From Mycobacterium branderi (GTDB lineage Bacteria; Actinomycetota; Actinomycetes; Mycobacteriales; Mycobacteriaceae), in assembly GCF_010728725.1 (NCBI RefSeq), contig NZ_AP022606.1, positions 3,286,001 through 3,350,000 of the forward strand: a stretch of DNA of 64,000 nucleotides, read 5' to 3'. Of this stretch, positions 1-8,858 are shown in pieces. Position 1 is the stretch's first letter. Each line of letters opens with the position of its first letter. Under the pieces are notes generated by a model, which made no database searches, had not been told where the DNA came from, and saw only the letters and a program-made list of their open reading frames with translations. Made by a program: the position numbers and the translations under genes.

Positions 1-1
1 C

Positions 2-730
2 GTGGCGACGCCCACGGCTACCGAGCCGGCGACCATTGTGCGGTTCGAATCCGAGAAGCTGACCGCCGGAAAGGCGGAGCGATGCGAAAGTGGGGGCGGC
101 ACACCGCTGGTCAGCTACGGGGTGCCGGATGCGCCGATGGTTCGCATCGTCGATCCCGACACCCGTGTCGAGTGTCCGGCGGGAACGGTCGGTGAAATCT
201 GGGTGCACGGCGCCAACGTGGCGATGGGCTACTGGCAGAAACCGCAGGAGACCGAAAGCACGTTCGGTGCAAGGCTTGTCGCTCCCTCGGAGGGCACGCC
301 CGAGGCGCCCTGGCTGCGGACCGGCGACTCGGGATTCCTTTTCGACGACGAGCTGTTCATCATCGGCCGCATCAAGGACCTTCTGATCGTCTACGGGCGT
401 AACCACTCTCCCGACGACATCGAAGCGACTGTCCAGGAGATCAGCGGGGGCCGCTGCGCGGCGATCGCGGTTCCGGACGAGCACACCGAAAAGCTGGTGG
501 TGATCATCGAGACCAAGAAGCGGGGCGACTCGGAGGAGGAAGCGGCGGCCAAGCTTGCTGCCGTCAAGGGTGAAGTCACCTCGGCGATCTCCAATGTCCA
601 CGGTCTGGCCGTCGCGGATCTGGTTCTGGTGCCGCCCGGTTCGATACCGATCACCACCAGCGGCAAGGTCCGGCGGGCGAGTTGTGTTGAGCAGTATCGG
701 CAGGGTCAGTTCGCCCGGGTGGACGCCTAG
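2..730 (+). CDS. Fatty acyl-AMP ligase (FAAL-type FadD), C-terminal part, cut by left edge
   Basis: The C-terminal 242 residues of an adenylate-forming enzyme are visible, and the N-terminus lies outside the window. The segments [20 protein letters not shown], the A7-like [29 protein letters not shown] and the final [10 protein letters not shown] are characteristic of mycobacterial FAALs, which activate long fatty acids as acyl-adenylates and pass them to a PKS or NRPS rather than to CoA. The C-terminal catalytic Lys of the SGKVRR segment is present. The reading frame is open to the left edge, so the GTG at position 2 is not the real start. The gene ends 2 bp before the convergent ligase gene. 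It could supply the acyl chain for the lipopeptide synthetase 12 kb downstream, but that is inference. Family assignment is secure; the particular FadD number is not. Confidence 0.93.
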   Translation: MATPTATEPATIVRFESEKLTAGKAERCESGGGTPLVSYGVPDAPMVRIVDPDTRVECPAGTVGEIWVHGANVAMGYWQKPQETESTFGARLVAPSEGTPEAPWLRTGDSGFLFDDELFIIGRIKDLLIVYGRNHSPDDIEATVQEISGGRCAAIAVPDEHTEKLVVIIETKKRGDSEEEAAAKLAAVKGEVTSAISNVHGLAVADLVLVPPGSIPITTSGKVRRASCVEQYRQGQFARVDA

Positions 731-732
731 AA

Positions 733-2190
733 TCACCCGCCTCGGGCTTCGATCATCGCCGAGCGGTTGATTTTGGTGGCCGCGGTGCGGGGTATCTGGT
801 CGACGAACTCGACCGTCTTGGGCACCTTGTAGGCGGCGAGCCGGGTTTTCGCGAAGTCGATCACCTGCTGCTCGGACAGCGGCGCGGTGGCTTGCACGAC
901 GGCGTGCACCCGTCGGCCCCACTGCGGATCGGAGAGCCCGATCACGACGACGTCGGCGATCTGGTCATGTTCGGCGAGTGCGCATTCCACTTCTGCCGGA
1001 AAGACATTGGCGCCGCCGGTGATGATCATGTCGGCGCGGCGGTCGGCGACGTAGAGGTAGCCGTCGGCGTCAAGGTGGCCGATGTCGCCGGCGGACCGGA
1101 ACCCGTCGGGTGTCGACGGCAGCGGCGGCGCCCCGCCCAGGTAGCGGTAGCCGGCGCTCATCGGCGCCCGGAGGTAGATCTCGCCGAGCTCGCCGGGCGG
1201 CAGCGTATTGCCCTGCGGGTCGAGGATCCGGATCTCGGTGTCCCGGAAGCCGCGACCGACACTGCCGGGGTGGGCCAGCCACTCGTCGCCGCGCAGCGCG
1301 GTGAGCCCGAGGTTCTCGGTCATCCCGTAGGCCATCACGATCTGTTCGGGGGACAGCAGGTGAAACCAGGTATGCATCAGCGCGTGCGGCATCACCGCGG
1401 CGCCCGCCAGGATCCACACCACGCTGGACAGGTCGCGGGTTTTTATGCCGGGCAGCGCGGCGATGCGGCTCAGCATCGTCGGTGTGGCGGTGAAGTTGGT
1501 GATCCGATAGCGTTCGATCGCGTCGACAACCATTGCGGCGTCGAACTTTTCCAAGACCACCAGCCGGTCGCCGCCCAACAGGTTGTTCAGCGGGGCGAAG
1601 CCGTTGGTGTGGTACATCGGCCCGGGCACCAGGATGGTCTGCGGCAGGTCCACCGAAGTCCAGGCCGCCAGAAACGGTGTGGACAGCAGCGGCGTCCACA
1701 GCGCCGGCGCCAGGTTCAGGATCACTTTGGGCAGGCCGGTCGACCCGCTGCTGCAGATGCCGTTGACGGTGGGGGAAACGACGGCGGGCAGCGGCTCGTC
1801 GGATTGGTCTTTGGCTTTGGACGCCAACTTCTCCCGGCTTTGTTCGTCGACAACGACGGCCGCGTCGATCACGCCGAGCACGCGGGAGCGTTCCCAGTCG
1901 GGCAGATCCCAGCGCATCGGGACGGGGACTGCGCCGAGCTTCCAACAGCCCAGTGCGGCCAGGACCAGTTCCTGGGAATTCGGAATGGCCAGCGCGACAA
2001 GCGAACCGGCATCGGCACCGGCGTCTGCCAGCGCGCGACCCCACTGGTTGGCCCGAGTATCGAGCTCGGCGAAGCTCAACGTGCGCGCGGCGCCGTCGGA
2101 CGCCAGCGTGGTCACGGCCGGCGCCTCGCCGAGTTCCTGCGCGAGCTGCTGGAGCCGCAGCCCGAACGGCACTCCTTCTTCCTGGCTCAT
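733..2190 (-). CDS. Acyl-CoA ligase (class I adenylate-forming, FadD-like)
   Basis: This 485-residue AMP-binding enzyme probably forms the CoA thioester of a carboxylic acid. The P-loop motif SSGSTGLPK lies near residue 150, YGMTENLG near 290, the A7-like SAGDIGHLD near 370, and the C-terminal catalytic Lys within AATKINR near 475. The length is slightly short compared with typical FadD proteins (about 500-560). It is the last gene of a minus-strand operon. Its ATG overlaps the stop of the upstream acyl-CoA dehydrogenase gene by 4 bp (ATGA), which implies translational coupling. Clustering with two dehydrogenase pairs suggests it primes a cyclic or branched acid for beta-oxidation, as in steroid or bile-acid side-chain catabolism. 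The substrate is not readable from the sequence. Confidence 0.93.
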   Translation of the reverse strand: MSQEEGVPFGLRLQQLAQELGEAPAVTTLASDGAARTLSFAELDTRANQWGRALADAGADAGSLVALAIPNSQELVLAALGCWKLGAVPVPMRWDLPDWERSRVLGVIDAAVVVDEQSREKLASKAKDQSDEPLPAVVSPTVNGICSSGSTGLPKVILNLAPALWTPLLSTPFLAAWTSVDLPQTILVPGPMYHTNGFAPLNNLLGGDRLVVLEKFDAAMVVDAIERYRITNFTATPTMLSRIAALPGIKTRDLSSVVWILAGAAVMPHALMHTWFHLLSPEQIVMAYGMTENLGLTALRGDEWLAHPGSVGRGFRDTEIRILDPQGNTLPPGELGEIYLRAPMSAGYRYLGGAPPLPSTPDGFRSAGDIGHLDADGYLYVADRRADMIITGGANVFPAEVECALAEHDQIADVVVIGLSDPQWGRRVHAVVQATAPLSEQQVIDFAKTRLAAYKVPKTVEFVDQIPRTAATKINRSAMIEARGG

Positions 2191-3116
2191 GCTGGCACTG
2201 TAAACAGCGTTTCCAGGTCGCCGCTGCGCACGTCGGGGATCAGCCGCAGCGCAAGCACTTCGGTGCTCACTGGCAACCGGATGAGCGGCTGGGTGTGCCG
2301 GTCGAGCACGCTGACGTCGGACTCATCGCAGAACCCCAGCGCGCCGAGCAGTTGGTGCGATGTGCGCAGCAAGTGGCGTGCGGTGTCGGCGGCCTTGAGC
2401 CGTAGCATCGTTGCATCCGCCGAGCGTACCTGTGCCGGCACCGAATTGACCCGCCAGATCGTGTATTTGGCGAGCTCCTCGAGTCCCCGCGCGGCGACCG
2501 ACGCGTCCGCGACCGCGAACCGGACGGCCTGGAAGTCGGCCAGCGGCTTGCCGAACTGGATACGGCTGCGGACGTGCTCGCAGGTGATCTCCAGCAGCCG
2601 CTCCACGGCGCCGAGGATCCGCCACGACCCGAGCACCAGGTGCAGGTCGACGTCGGCGGTCGGCACGGTGCCGTCGGGCTCGCCGAGTGTGGCCGGCACC
2701 AGAAACGGGCCGAGCTTGGCGTTGGTGCGCGACGACGGCTGCGGCCGGTAGCGGGTTCCGTCCAGGTCCGCAGCGAGCCACTCGCCGGGCAGATCGCCGT
2801 GGTCGATCCGCGGCGCCTCGGGGTTGACCAGCGCCAGCCGGGCGCCGTCGACGGCCAGCAGCTCCTCGACCAGCGGGTAGGGCAGCGCGGCGGCGCCGGC
2901 CGCCCGGCACAACACCGCGGCGGCCAGCAGGTCGTCGGGTCCGGAGCGGACGTCGAGGTCGAATGCGCCGACGTCGGCCAGTGCTTTTCGCGCGTGGCGG
3001 CGGACGTCGTCGTCGGTCTCGGCGCGCAACGCCGCCTGCGGCCCGCCGAACCTTGTCAGCCGCTTGGCCGCGACGGCGGCAAACTCTTGAATGTCTTCCG
3101 GCAGAGCAGTATTCAT
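2187..3116 (-). CDS. Acyl-CoA dehydrogenase, smaller subunit type (FadE-like)
   Basis: This 309-residue flavin-dependent dehydrogenase homologue introduces an alpha-beta double bond in an acyl-CoA. The C-terminal half carries the helical domain motif RSRIQFGKPLADFQAVRFA. The N-terminal region is short and degenerate, as in the partner subunits of mycobacterial FadE heterotetramers (FadE26-27, FadE28-29 type). The ATG at 3116 overlaps the stop of the upstream dehydrogenase by 4 bp. An in-frame extension further upstream lies inside that gene and was not used. The pair 3113-4261 plus this gene probably forms one alpha2-beta2 enzyme. The partner choice is inferred from adjacency and from the known organisation of such enzymes in mycobacterial steroid catabolism. 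Confidence 0.9.
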   Translation of the reverse strand: MNTALPEDIQEFAAVAAKRLTRFGGPQAALRAETDDDVRRHARKALADVGAFDLDVRSGPDDLLAAAVLCRAAGAAALPYPLVEELLAVDGARLALVNPEAPRIDHGDLPGEWLAADLDGTRYRPQPSSRTNAKLGPFLVPATLGEPDGTVPTADVDLHLVLGSWRILGAVERLLEITCEHVRSRIQFGKPLADFQAVRFAVADASVAARGLEELAKYTIWRVNSVPAQVRSADATMLRLKAADTARHLLRTSHQLLGALGFCDESDVSVLDRHTQPLIRLPVSTEVLALRLIPDVRSGDLETLFTVPA

Positions 3117-4261
3117 CGATGTTCTCCCAGTACCTCGCGTGCGACGAGCATGCGCTGCACTTCGATGGTGCCCGACGCGACGGTGGCCGCCTGGGCATAG
3201 CGCCAATGGTCCTCGGCGGCGCCGTGCAGCGGCGCTGTGGTGCCGCTGTCCAAAGCCGTCGGCCCCAGCACGTCGAACAACAGCTCGGCAACCTGCTGGT
3301 CGCAGGTGGTGGTGGCGATGCGGGCGGCGCTGGCGGCTGGACCGGCCGCGGGATCGTCCTGCAGCGACACCGCCCGATAGGCCAGCAGCCGGGCAACCCG
3401 CAGGTCGATCAACGCTTTGACCCAGCGCGCGCGGATGGATTCGGGCAGCCGGTCCCAGTCGTCGCCGAGTTCGGTCTGCATGCGCATGAGCAGCGATTCG
3501 CACCTGGCATACCGCGCGATGCCCACCCGCTCGAACGCGAGCGCCTCGCGCATCACCCGCCAGCCGTCGCCGACCTCGCCCAGCACGTCCTCGGGGGATA
3601 CGCGGACGTCGTCGAGGAAGACTTCGTTGAGGTGGTGGGGCCCGAGCATGGAGCGGATTGGTCGCACAGTGATCCCGGGCCGGTCCATCGGCACCAGGAA
3701 AAGGGTGAGCCGCTTCGGTTTCGGCGCGTCGGGGTCGGTGCATGCCGCCAGCACGCACCACGACGCCATCTGCGCGTACGACGTCCACACCTTTTGCCCG
3801 GTGACCCGCCAGCCGTCGCCGTCGGGCACCGCGCGGGTACGCAGCGACGCCAGGTCAGTTCCGGCCTCGGGTTCGGAAAAGCCTTGGCACCAGATCACTT
3901 CGCCGGCGGCGATCGCCGAGAGATGGCGTTGCTTTTGCTCCGGCGTCCCGTAACGCATGAGGGCGGGCCCGACCCAGTTGATGCCCATGTACTGCGCGCC
4001 GCGCGGCTCGTGGTGGGCCCACATTTCCTCGCGCAGCACGGTCTGCTGCCAGATCGAACCACCGCCGCCGCCATGCTCTTTCGGCCAGGCCAGGGCCAGC
4101 AACCCGTCGGAGGCCAGCAGCTTGCAGAACGACTCGGTGGTCGCCAGATCGCGCGGGTCGTCGGTGCAGGCACCCAGAAAGCCTTCGGGGATGTGCGTAG
4201 CGATCAAGTCCCGCAGGCGTTGTCGCAGTGAGACAGCGTCGGGGCCGAGGTCGTAATCCAT
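3113..4261 (-). CDS. Acyl-CoA dehydrogenase, larger subunit type (FadE-like)
   Basis: This 382-residue acyl-CoA dehydrogenase contains the flavin-contact segment GFSEPEAGTDLASLRTRA near residue 130, VTGQKVWTSYAQ near 160, and the C-terminal ASGTIEVQRMLVA, all standard for the family. The order of domains (N-helical, beta, C-helical) is complete. Its stop overlaps the start of the smaller subunit gene by 4 bp. Its start lies 3 bp after the stop of the preceding dehydrogenase gene, so the four dehydrogenase genes and the ligase read as one transcript. The likely role is one dehydrogenation step on a CoA-activated hydrophobic acid. The exact substrate cannot be told. Confidence 0.93.
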   Translation of the reverse strand: MDYDLGPDAVSLRQRLRDLIATHIPEGFLGACTDDPRDLATTESFCKLLASDGLLALAWPKEHGGGGGSIWQQTVLREEMWAHHEPRGAQYMGINWVGPALMRYGTPEQKQRHLSAIAAGEVIWCQGFSEPEAGTDLASLRTRAVPDGDGWRVTGQKVWTSYAQMASWCVLAACTDPDAPKPKRLTLFLVPMDRPGITVRPIRSMLGPHHLNEVFLDDVRVSPEDVLGEVGDGWRVMREALAFERVGIARYARCESLLMRMQTELGDDWDRLPESIRARWVKALIDLRVARLLAYRAVSLQDDPAAGPAASAARIATTTCDQQVAELLFDVLGPTALDSGTTAPLHGAAEDHWRYAQAATVASGTIEVQRMLVAREVLGEHR

Positions 4262-4264
4262 TCG

Positions 4265-5356
4265 TCATCCCTTCGGCAGTCCGAGCAGCCGCTCGGCGAT
4301 GATGTTGCGCTGGATTTCGGAGGTGCCGCCGTAGATCGTCGCCGCCAGCGCGTCCTGGCGTTCGAAGAGCAGGTCGGGGTCGGTGCTCGAGGCGGGACCG
4401 GCGGCCGCCGCGCTCAATTCCCAAACACGTTGCAGGGTAACCGATCCGAGCAGCTTGAGGATGTCGGCTTCCGGGCTGGGCCGGTTTTCCAGCTCGTTGT
4501 GCAGCGCACGGTAGCCGGTGGCGCGCAAGGCCTCGGCGTCGGCGAGCAGCGACCCGAGCTCAACCAAGTCGGGCGCTTTCTGCGCGAGCGTGAACTGGAG
4601 GCCGCGCTGGATCTCCACCCAGTTCATGATCCAGATCATCTGGCGCTCGTGATGCAGCGACGCCAGCGCGACATCCCACCCGCCGTTGCACGGGCCCAGC
4701 AGGTTGGCGACCGGAACCTCGACGTCGTCGAGGAATACCTCGCAGAACGTCTCGTCGGACACCGACGCCATCCGGATGGGCTCGATCCGAACGCCGGGTG
4801 ACTGCAGGTCGAGGATCAGACACGAGATCCCGCGATGCTTGGGGGCTTGCGGGTCGGTGCGGGCATACAGCGTGCACCACCGCGACAGGTGTGCCTGGGT
4901 GGTCCAGATCTTGTGGCCGTTGACCCGGAACACGTCACCGTCACGCTCGGCGCGGGTGCGCAATCCGGCGAAGTCCGAACCGGCTTCCGGCTCCGACATT
5001 CCCAGCGCCCACCACTCGTCACCGCGCAGCAGCGGAACCAGCAACCGCTCGATCTGCTCGGGCGTCCCGAACTGGCGAATGGCCGGGGCCGCGACGTTGG
5101 GGCCGGCGATGTTGGGCAGTTTGGGCGCCGAGCGCATGGCGGCCTCGAGCCGGATCTCCATGGCGTCGCGAAGGCCCAGCGAGCGGCCGCCGTGTTCGCG
5201 CGGCCAGGTCGGCTGCAGCCAGCCGGCCTCAAAACATGCCCGCTGATAGTCGCGGCGCAGCCCCAGGTCCCAGCGGTATTCGCGATACCCGGTGTAGTAG
5301 TCGTCGGGCAGGAAATCCGTCAACCACGCGCCGAACTCGGCGACCACGTCACTCAT
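4265..5356 (-). CDS. Acyl-CoA dehydrogenase, larger subunit type (FadE-like)
   Basis: This 363-residue acyl-CoA dehydrogenase has LGMSEPEAGSDFAGLRTRA, VNGHKIWTTQAH and a complete C-terminal YGGTSEIQRNIIAERLLG. The ATG at 5356 (MSDVVAEF) is chosen because it overlaps the stop of the upstream dehydrogenase gene by 4 bp. A longer open frame upstream would sit wholly inside that neighbour and has no family similarity. Together with the 5353-6390 product it probably forms the second heteromeric dehydrogenase of the operon. Two distinct pairs in one operon suggest two successive oxidation cycles or two related substrates; that is inference. Confidence 0.93.
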   Translation of the reverse strand: MSDVVAEFGAWLTDFLPDDYYTGYREYRWDLGLRRDYQRACFEAGWLQPTWPREHGGRSLGLRDAMEIRLEAAMRSAPKLPNIAGPNVAAPAIRQFGTPEQIERLLVPLLRGDEWWALGMSEPEAGSDFAGLRTRAERDGDVFRVNGHKIWTTQAHLSRWCTLYARTDPQAPKHRGISCLILDLQSPGVRIEPIRMASVSDETFCEVFLDDVEVPVANLLGPCNGGWDVALASLHHERQMIWIMNWVEIQRGLQFTLAQKAPDLVELGSLLADAEALRATGYRALHNELENRPSPEADILKLLGSVTLQRVWELSAAAAGPASSTDPDLLFERQDALAATIYGGTSEIQRNIIAERLLGLPKG

Positions 5357-6390
5357 GCGGCGCCTCCTGCGAATCGGCGGCCCACCTGGTGGTAGAGCGC
5401 GCGGCTGTCGCCCAGCGCGGCGGCACCCTGCCAGGCGTGCCGCAGATACAAATGGATGTCGTGCTCCCAGGTCTGCGCGAGTGCGCCGTGCACCTGGACC
5501 GCGTTGCGACAGCAGCCGACCGCCGCGTCGCCGGCGGCTGCTTTGGCCAGCGCGGCGGCGGTCCAGGAGTCGGGGCGGGCGGCGGCCGCATAGGTGAGGC
5601 TTCGGGCTCGCTCCAGGGCGACGTAGTTGTCGGCCAGCGCGTGCTTGACACCCTGGAACGCGCCGATCGGCTTGCCGAACTGCTGCCGGGATTTCGCGTG
5701 CTCGACGGAACGAGACAACGCGGCGCTGGCCACGCCGACCAGGTCGGCGGCCGCAGCGAGAAGCGGTGTAGCTAAAGCGGTTTCGACGTCCACCACCGCG
5801 ACGGCCAGTGGTGTGGTGTCGATGTCCACGTCTGCGACGGGCTGGGCGGGATCGGTGCACTCGCCCGGCGTGACGGCGACGCCGTCACCGATGCGCGCCA
5901 CCGCGGCCACCACGCCGTCAGTCGTGTCGGCCAACGTGACGAGCAGCTCTGCGCTGGAAGCCCACGGCACGGCGACCGCACGGCCGCGCAGGCGTCCATC
6001 GCGCAGCGTCATCGGCACACCGGGCAGCCGATGCCCGGGCGGATGTACGGCCAGGGTGGCGACGACGCCGCCGCTGATGTCGCGCAGCACGTCGTCGAGA
6101 CCGGCAGCACGCAGCACGCCCCCGGCGAGGCCGACGCATGCCAGCAGCGGGATCGGCGCAATGGCCGCACCGCACTCTTCCAGCACCACGACCAAGTCGA
6201 GGCGGCCGAAGTCGGAGTCGGGGGCCGCGAGTTCGGTCCAGCCGAGGTCGACGACCGTCTTCCACACAGTGCGCCAGCACTCCGGATCGATCATCGCCTG
6301 CCGCGCGACGCCCGGTGGACACTCGGCGCGCAGCACGTCGCGCACGCTGTCGCGCAGCGCCAGCTGCCCGGAACTCAGACCCACTTCCAT
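5353..6390 (-). CDS. Acyl-CoA dehydrogenase, partner subunit type (FadE-like)
   Basis: This 345-residue dehydrogenase subunit is the first gene of the minus-strand operon. SRQQFGKPIGAFQGVKHALAD near residue 230 and QVHGALAQTWEHDIHLYLRHA near 310 mark the C-terminal helical domain. The central beta domain is divergent, as is usual for beta subunits of mycobacterial FadE pairs. The start ATG faces a 70-bp divergent intergenic region shared with the LLM oxidoreductase gene. That region holds the operator-like element CTAACATAGC about 8-17 bp upstream of this ATG, so this operon is a candidate target of the GntR regulator encoded at 8002-8817. Confidence 0.92.
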   Translation of the reverse strand: MEVGLSSGQLALRDSVRDVLRAECPPGVARQAMIDPECWRTVWKTVVDLGWTELAAPDSDFGRLDLVVVLEECGAAIAPIPLLACVGLAGGVLRAAGLDDVLRDISGGVVATLAVHPPGHRLPGVPMTLRDGRLRGRAVAVPWASSAELLVTLADTTDGVVAAVARIGDGVAVTPGECTDPAQPVADVDIDTTPLAVAVVDVETALATPLLAAAADLVGVASAALSRSVEHAKSRQQFGKPIGAFQGVKHALADNYVALERARSLTYAAAARPDSWTAAALAKAAAGDAAVGCCRNAVQVHGALAQTWEHDIHLYLRHAWQGAAALGDSRALYHQVGRRFAGGAA

Positions 6391-6397
6391 AACAGGC

Positions 6398-6416
6398 CTA
6401 ACATAGCAAAGATAGC
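6398..6416. promoter_or_regulatory. Operator-like element in divergent promoter region
   Basis: The block CTAACATAGC (6398-6407) is followed by a second ATAGC (6412-6416). The 10-mer is identical to one half of the element at 59364-59383 and differs by one base from that at 8859-8878. It lies between the dehydrogenase operon (start 6390) and the LLM gene (start 6461), close to or overlapping the transcription start of the former. The proposed binder is the GntR/FadR-type protein encoded at 8002-8817. Confidence 0.5.
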
Positions 6417-6460
6417 AATACTAGGCACCAGCAGCGGGCCGCTACGTATGGTGGTCAGCC

Positions 6461-7282
6461 ATGACCGAGTGGTATCTGTTCCTGCCGCAGGTGCGGTTGC
6501 CGATCGCCGACATCGTGGTGCGCGCGCGCCACGCCGAGGCCAGCGGGTTCGACGGGATCGCGTTCATCGACCATCTCGAGGCCCCCGGCCTGCCCGACGA
6601 AAGCATCTGGGAGGCAATGGGTATCGCCACCTGGGTGGCCGCCAAGACCGAGCGGTTGCGGATCGGCCACCTGGTGCTCTGCGACGCATTTCGCCATCCC
6701 GCGGTGCTGGCCAAGCAAGCGGTCACACTGTCGGCGGCATCCGACGGCCGATTCGAGCTGGGCCTGGGCTCCGGCTCGTGGCCCGCCGAGTTCGCCAAAT
6801 TCGATGTCGGCCAGCAGGATCCGGGCGCTCGGGTGGAACAACTCGGGCGTCATCTCGATCTGCTCACGCAGTATTGGGACACTCAGCAGCCCCAGCCGGC
6901 GCATCGGATACCGCTGCTCCTCGGCGGAACCGGGCGCCGCACGATGGAACTCGTTCGTCGACACGCCGATTGGTGGAATATGCCCGCCAATCACCTCGAT
7001 CGGCTGCCGAAGTTGATCCCGTCCGCCGGCTCGGCGCGGGTGTCGGTGCAACAGATGGTGGGTTTCGTCCGCCGCGGCGCCGACCCGGACGCGGTCCGCG
7101 AGGTGAGCACCCGGCGATTCGGCTACCTGGGCAACGGCCTTGTCTGCGGTGACGCCGGTCAGCTCGTTGAACACTTCGCGGGCCTGGCCGCTCAGGGGGT
7201 CGAACGGTTCTACGTGTGGTTCGCCGACTTCGCCGCCCCCGAATCGCTGCGCGAATTCGGCGAAACGGTGATCACCAGGTAG
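6461..7282 (+). CDS. LLM-class flavin/F420-dependent oxidoreductase
   Basis: This 273-residue luciferase-like TIM-barrel oxidoreductase opens with the canonical beta-strand and helix (FLPQVRLPIADIVVRARHAEASGFDGIAFIDH split over the first 40 residues). It continues with RIGHLVLCDAFRHPAVLAKQAVTL near residue 68 and GRFELGLGSGSW near 98, and has the late LLLGGTGRRTMELVRRHADWWN typical of the family. Mycobacterial members usually use coenzyme F420. The gene is transcribed alone, divergently from the dehydrogenase operon, and ends 9 bp before the convergent SDR gene. The role within the catabolic cluster is probably a redox step on a ring or alcohol; the substrate is unknown. Confidence 0.9.
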   Translation: MTEWYLFLPQVRLPIADIVVRARHAEASGFDGIAFIDHLEAPGLPDESIWEAMGIATWVAAKTERLRIGHLVLCDAFRHPAVLAKQAVTLSAASDGRFELGLGSGSWPAEFAKFDVGQQDPGARVEQLGRHLDLLTQYWDTQQPQPAHRIPLLLGGTGRRTMELVRRHADWWNMPANHLDRLPKLIPSAGSARVSVQQMVGFVRRGADPDAVREVSTRRFGYLGNGLVCGDAGQLVEHFAGLAAQGVERFYVWFADFAAPESLREFGETVITR

Positions 7283-7291
7283 CGCGTCTGC

Positions 7292-8005
7292 TCACCCTCG
7301 TTGACGTCGCCGCGCCTCGGTAGGCACCACCGGGTCGCGGGCGAACGGGCCGCGGCGCACGGCGTTGAGCCGGATCTCGGGCAGATCCACCGACGGGTCT
7401 ACGGTGTCCAGCCACGCGACCGCCTCGGCAACGTCGGAGACCTGGATCGCATACATCTCGAACGGAACATCTTGCAGCATCTCGGTTTCCACCGGGCCTG
7501 GCGTCACGATGTGCACGGCGATACCGTCCCGGTCGACCTCCAGAGCTAGCGCGCGGGCGAACGCGTTCATCCCGGCCTTGGACGCCGAGTAGGCGGTGCG
7601 GGCCATCATCGGCTCGTGCGCCGCCGACGAGGAGATGAACACCAGCCGCGAACCGGCGCGCATCCGCGGCAGCACCGCCGCGGTCACCACGAAGCACGAG
7701 TCCAAGTTGGCCGAGATGATCGCCTGCCACTGCTCGAAGGTCTGCTTGCGCGCGTAGGTGCCGCCCAGCATCCCGGCGGCGTGCACGACGAGATCGATGG
7801 TCTCCAGCGGGCTTATCGCCCGCTCGAACCCGACCGGATCCGACGCGTCGGCCACCAGGTAGCGCGCGCCGATCTGCTCGGCCGCGGCCCGCAGCGGCGC
7901 TTCGCGCCGTGCCGAGAGCACCACGTCGTAGCCGCGTTCGTGAAGCTTGGCCGCACACGCCTTGCCGATTCCACCGCTGCCGCCGGTGACGAGGGCGGTT
8001 CTCAC
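7292..8005 (-). CDS. Short-chain dehydrogenase/reductase (SDR)
   Basis: This 237-residue classical SDR has the Rossmann motif TGGSGGIG at residues 8-15, the NAG-equivalent HAAGM near residue 80, and the catalytic Ser with YSASK (Tyr-x3-Lys) near residue 145. The PGPVETEM segment follows. The start is GTG at 8005, because it overlaps the stop of the regulator gene by 4 bp (GTGA). A longer frame upstream lies inside the regulator. It probably oxidises or reduces a hydroxyl/keto group in the same pathway as the flanking genes. The co-factor is not assigned. Confidence 0.92.
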   Translation of the reverse strand: MRTALVTGGSGGIGKACAAKLHERGYDVVLSARREAPLRAAAEQIGARYLVADASDPVGFERAISPLETIDLVVHAAGMLGGTYARKQTFEQWQAIISANLDSCFVVTAAVLPRMRAGSRLVFISSSAAHEPMMARTAYSASKAGMNAFARALALEVDRDGIAVHIVTPGPVETEMLQDVPFEMYAIQVSDVAEAVAWLDTVDPSVDLPEIRLNAVRRGPFARDPVVPTEARRRQRG

Positions 8006-8817
8006 GGCCCGGGCCGCGGGCGCGACAACGCCTGCGGTGACAGCGCATAGATCCGTTGATCGGTCCGGCCGGCCAGCACGTGGCTTTGGGTGTCGGCGAG
8101 GTGCCGTGCGGAGATGCGACGGGCCCGCTCGACGTCGCCGGCTTCGATCATCTCGGTGAGCTTGACATGCGTGTTGAGCGCGGCGCGGCGCTGGCTCAGC
8201 GACGGGTAGGTGCCGCGGGCCGCGCTCTCGTCGGCCCACTGTTGCTCGTGGCTGCTCCACAGCGTTTCCAGCGTGCCGACGACGGCGATGATGGTGCGGT
8301 TTCCGCAGCCGCGCACGACGAGATCGTGGAAGCGGCGGCCGATTTCGGTGAATTCGGGCCCGTCGTCGAGATGCTCGGCCATCGCCTCGTTGACCTGCTT
8401 GAGCTCGGGCACCAGCGTGTCGGCGCGGTCAGGCCGTTGCGCGGCCAGCGCTGCGCAGGCGGGTTCGAGTTCCAGCAATGCCGCGCCCAGATCGGCCACG
8501 CCGACCGACTCGCTTTGCAGCAGCAGGCCGAGCATGTAGGCGGCGCTGGTCTTCGCCGGTGCATGGACGACGGCGCCGCCCCGGTTGCCCCGTCGCACCG
8601 ACACAAGACCCTCAGTCTCCAAAATCCGCAACGCTTCCCGCAACGAGACCAGGCTGACGTTGAACTGCTCGACGAGCACTTCCTGCCGCGGCAGCAGGTC
8701 GCCGTCGGCCAACTCGCCATCGATGATCTGGCGGCGCAACTCGTCGGCGACGATCTCGGCAATCCGCGGCGCCGACAGCCGGCGTCGTGCCTCGGGCCCA
8801 ATTCCCAAAGCCGTCAT
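8002..8817 (-). CDS. GntR-family transcriptional regulator (FadR/FCD subfamily)
   Basis: This 271-residue protein has an N-terminal winged helix (residues about 17-85, with RRQIIDGELADGDLLPRQ, VSLVSLREALRILETEGLV and RRGNRGGAVV). An all-helical FCD effector domain follows, in which RFHDLVVRGCGN and TRHVKLTEMI-type metal/ligand helices are recognisable (the sequence here reads NTHVKLTEMIEAGD). Such regulators bind acyl-CoA or carboxylic-acid intermediates. It lies in an operon with the SDR (4-bp overlap) and is divergent from the CoA-transferase gene. A 20-bp operator-like sequence (8859-8878) lies between them, consistent with autoregulation. The same core motif appears near 6400, 53740 and 59370. 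Confidence 0.93.
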   Translation of the reverse strand: MTALGIGPEARRRLSAPRIAEIVADELRRQIIDGELADGDLLPRQEVLVEQFNVSLVSLREALRILETEGLVSVRRGNRGGAVVHAPAKTSAAYMLGLLLQSESVGVADLGAALLELEPACAALAAQRPDRADTLVPELKQVNEAMAEHLDDGPEFTEIGRRFHDLVVRGCGNRTIIAVVGTLETLWSSHEQQWADESAARGTYPSLSQRRAALNTHVKLTEMIEAGDVERARRISARHLADTQSHVLAGRTDQRIYALSPQALSRPRPGP

Positions 8818-8858
8818 CCGATCTCGGCAGCGACGCAGGACACAGCGGCGATCATCCG

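Noticed and set aside
892..2751. Long plus-strand open frame of 619 codons opposite the ligase and dehydrogenase genes
   Set aside because: It lies antisense to two well-supported genes, has a His/Arg/Gly-rich composition without domain similarity, and reflects the high GC content.
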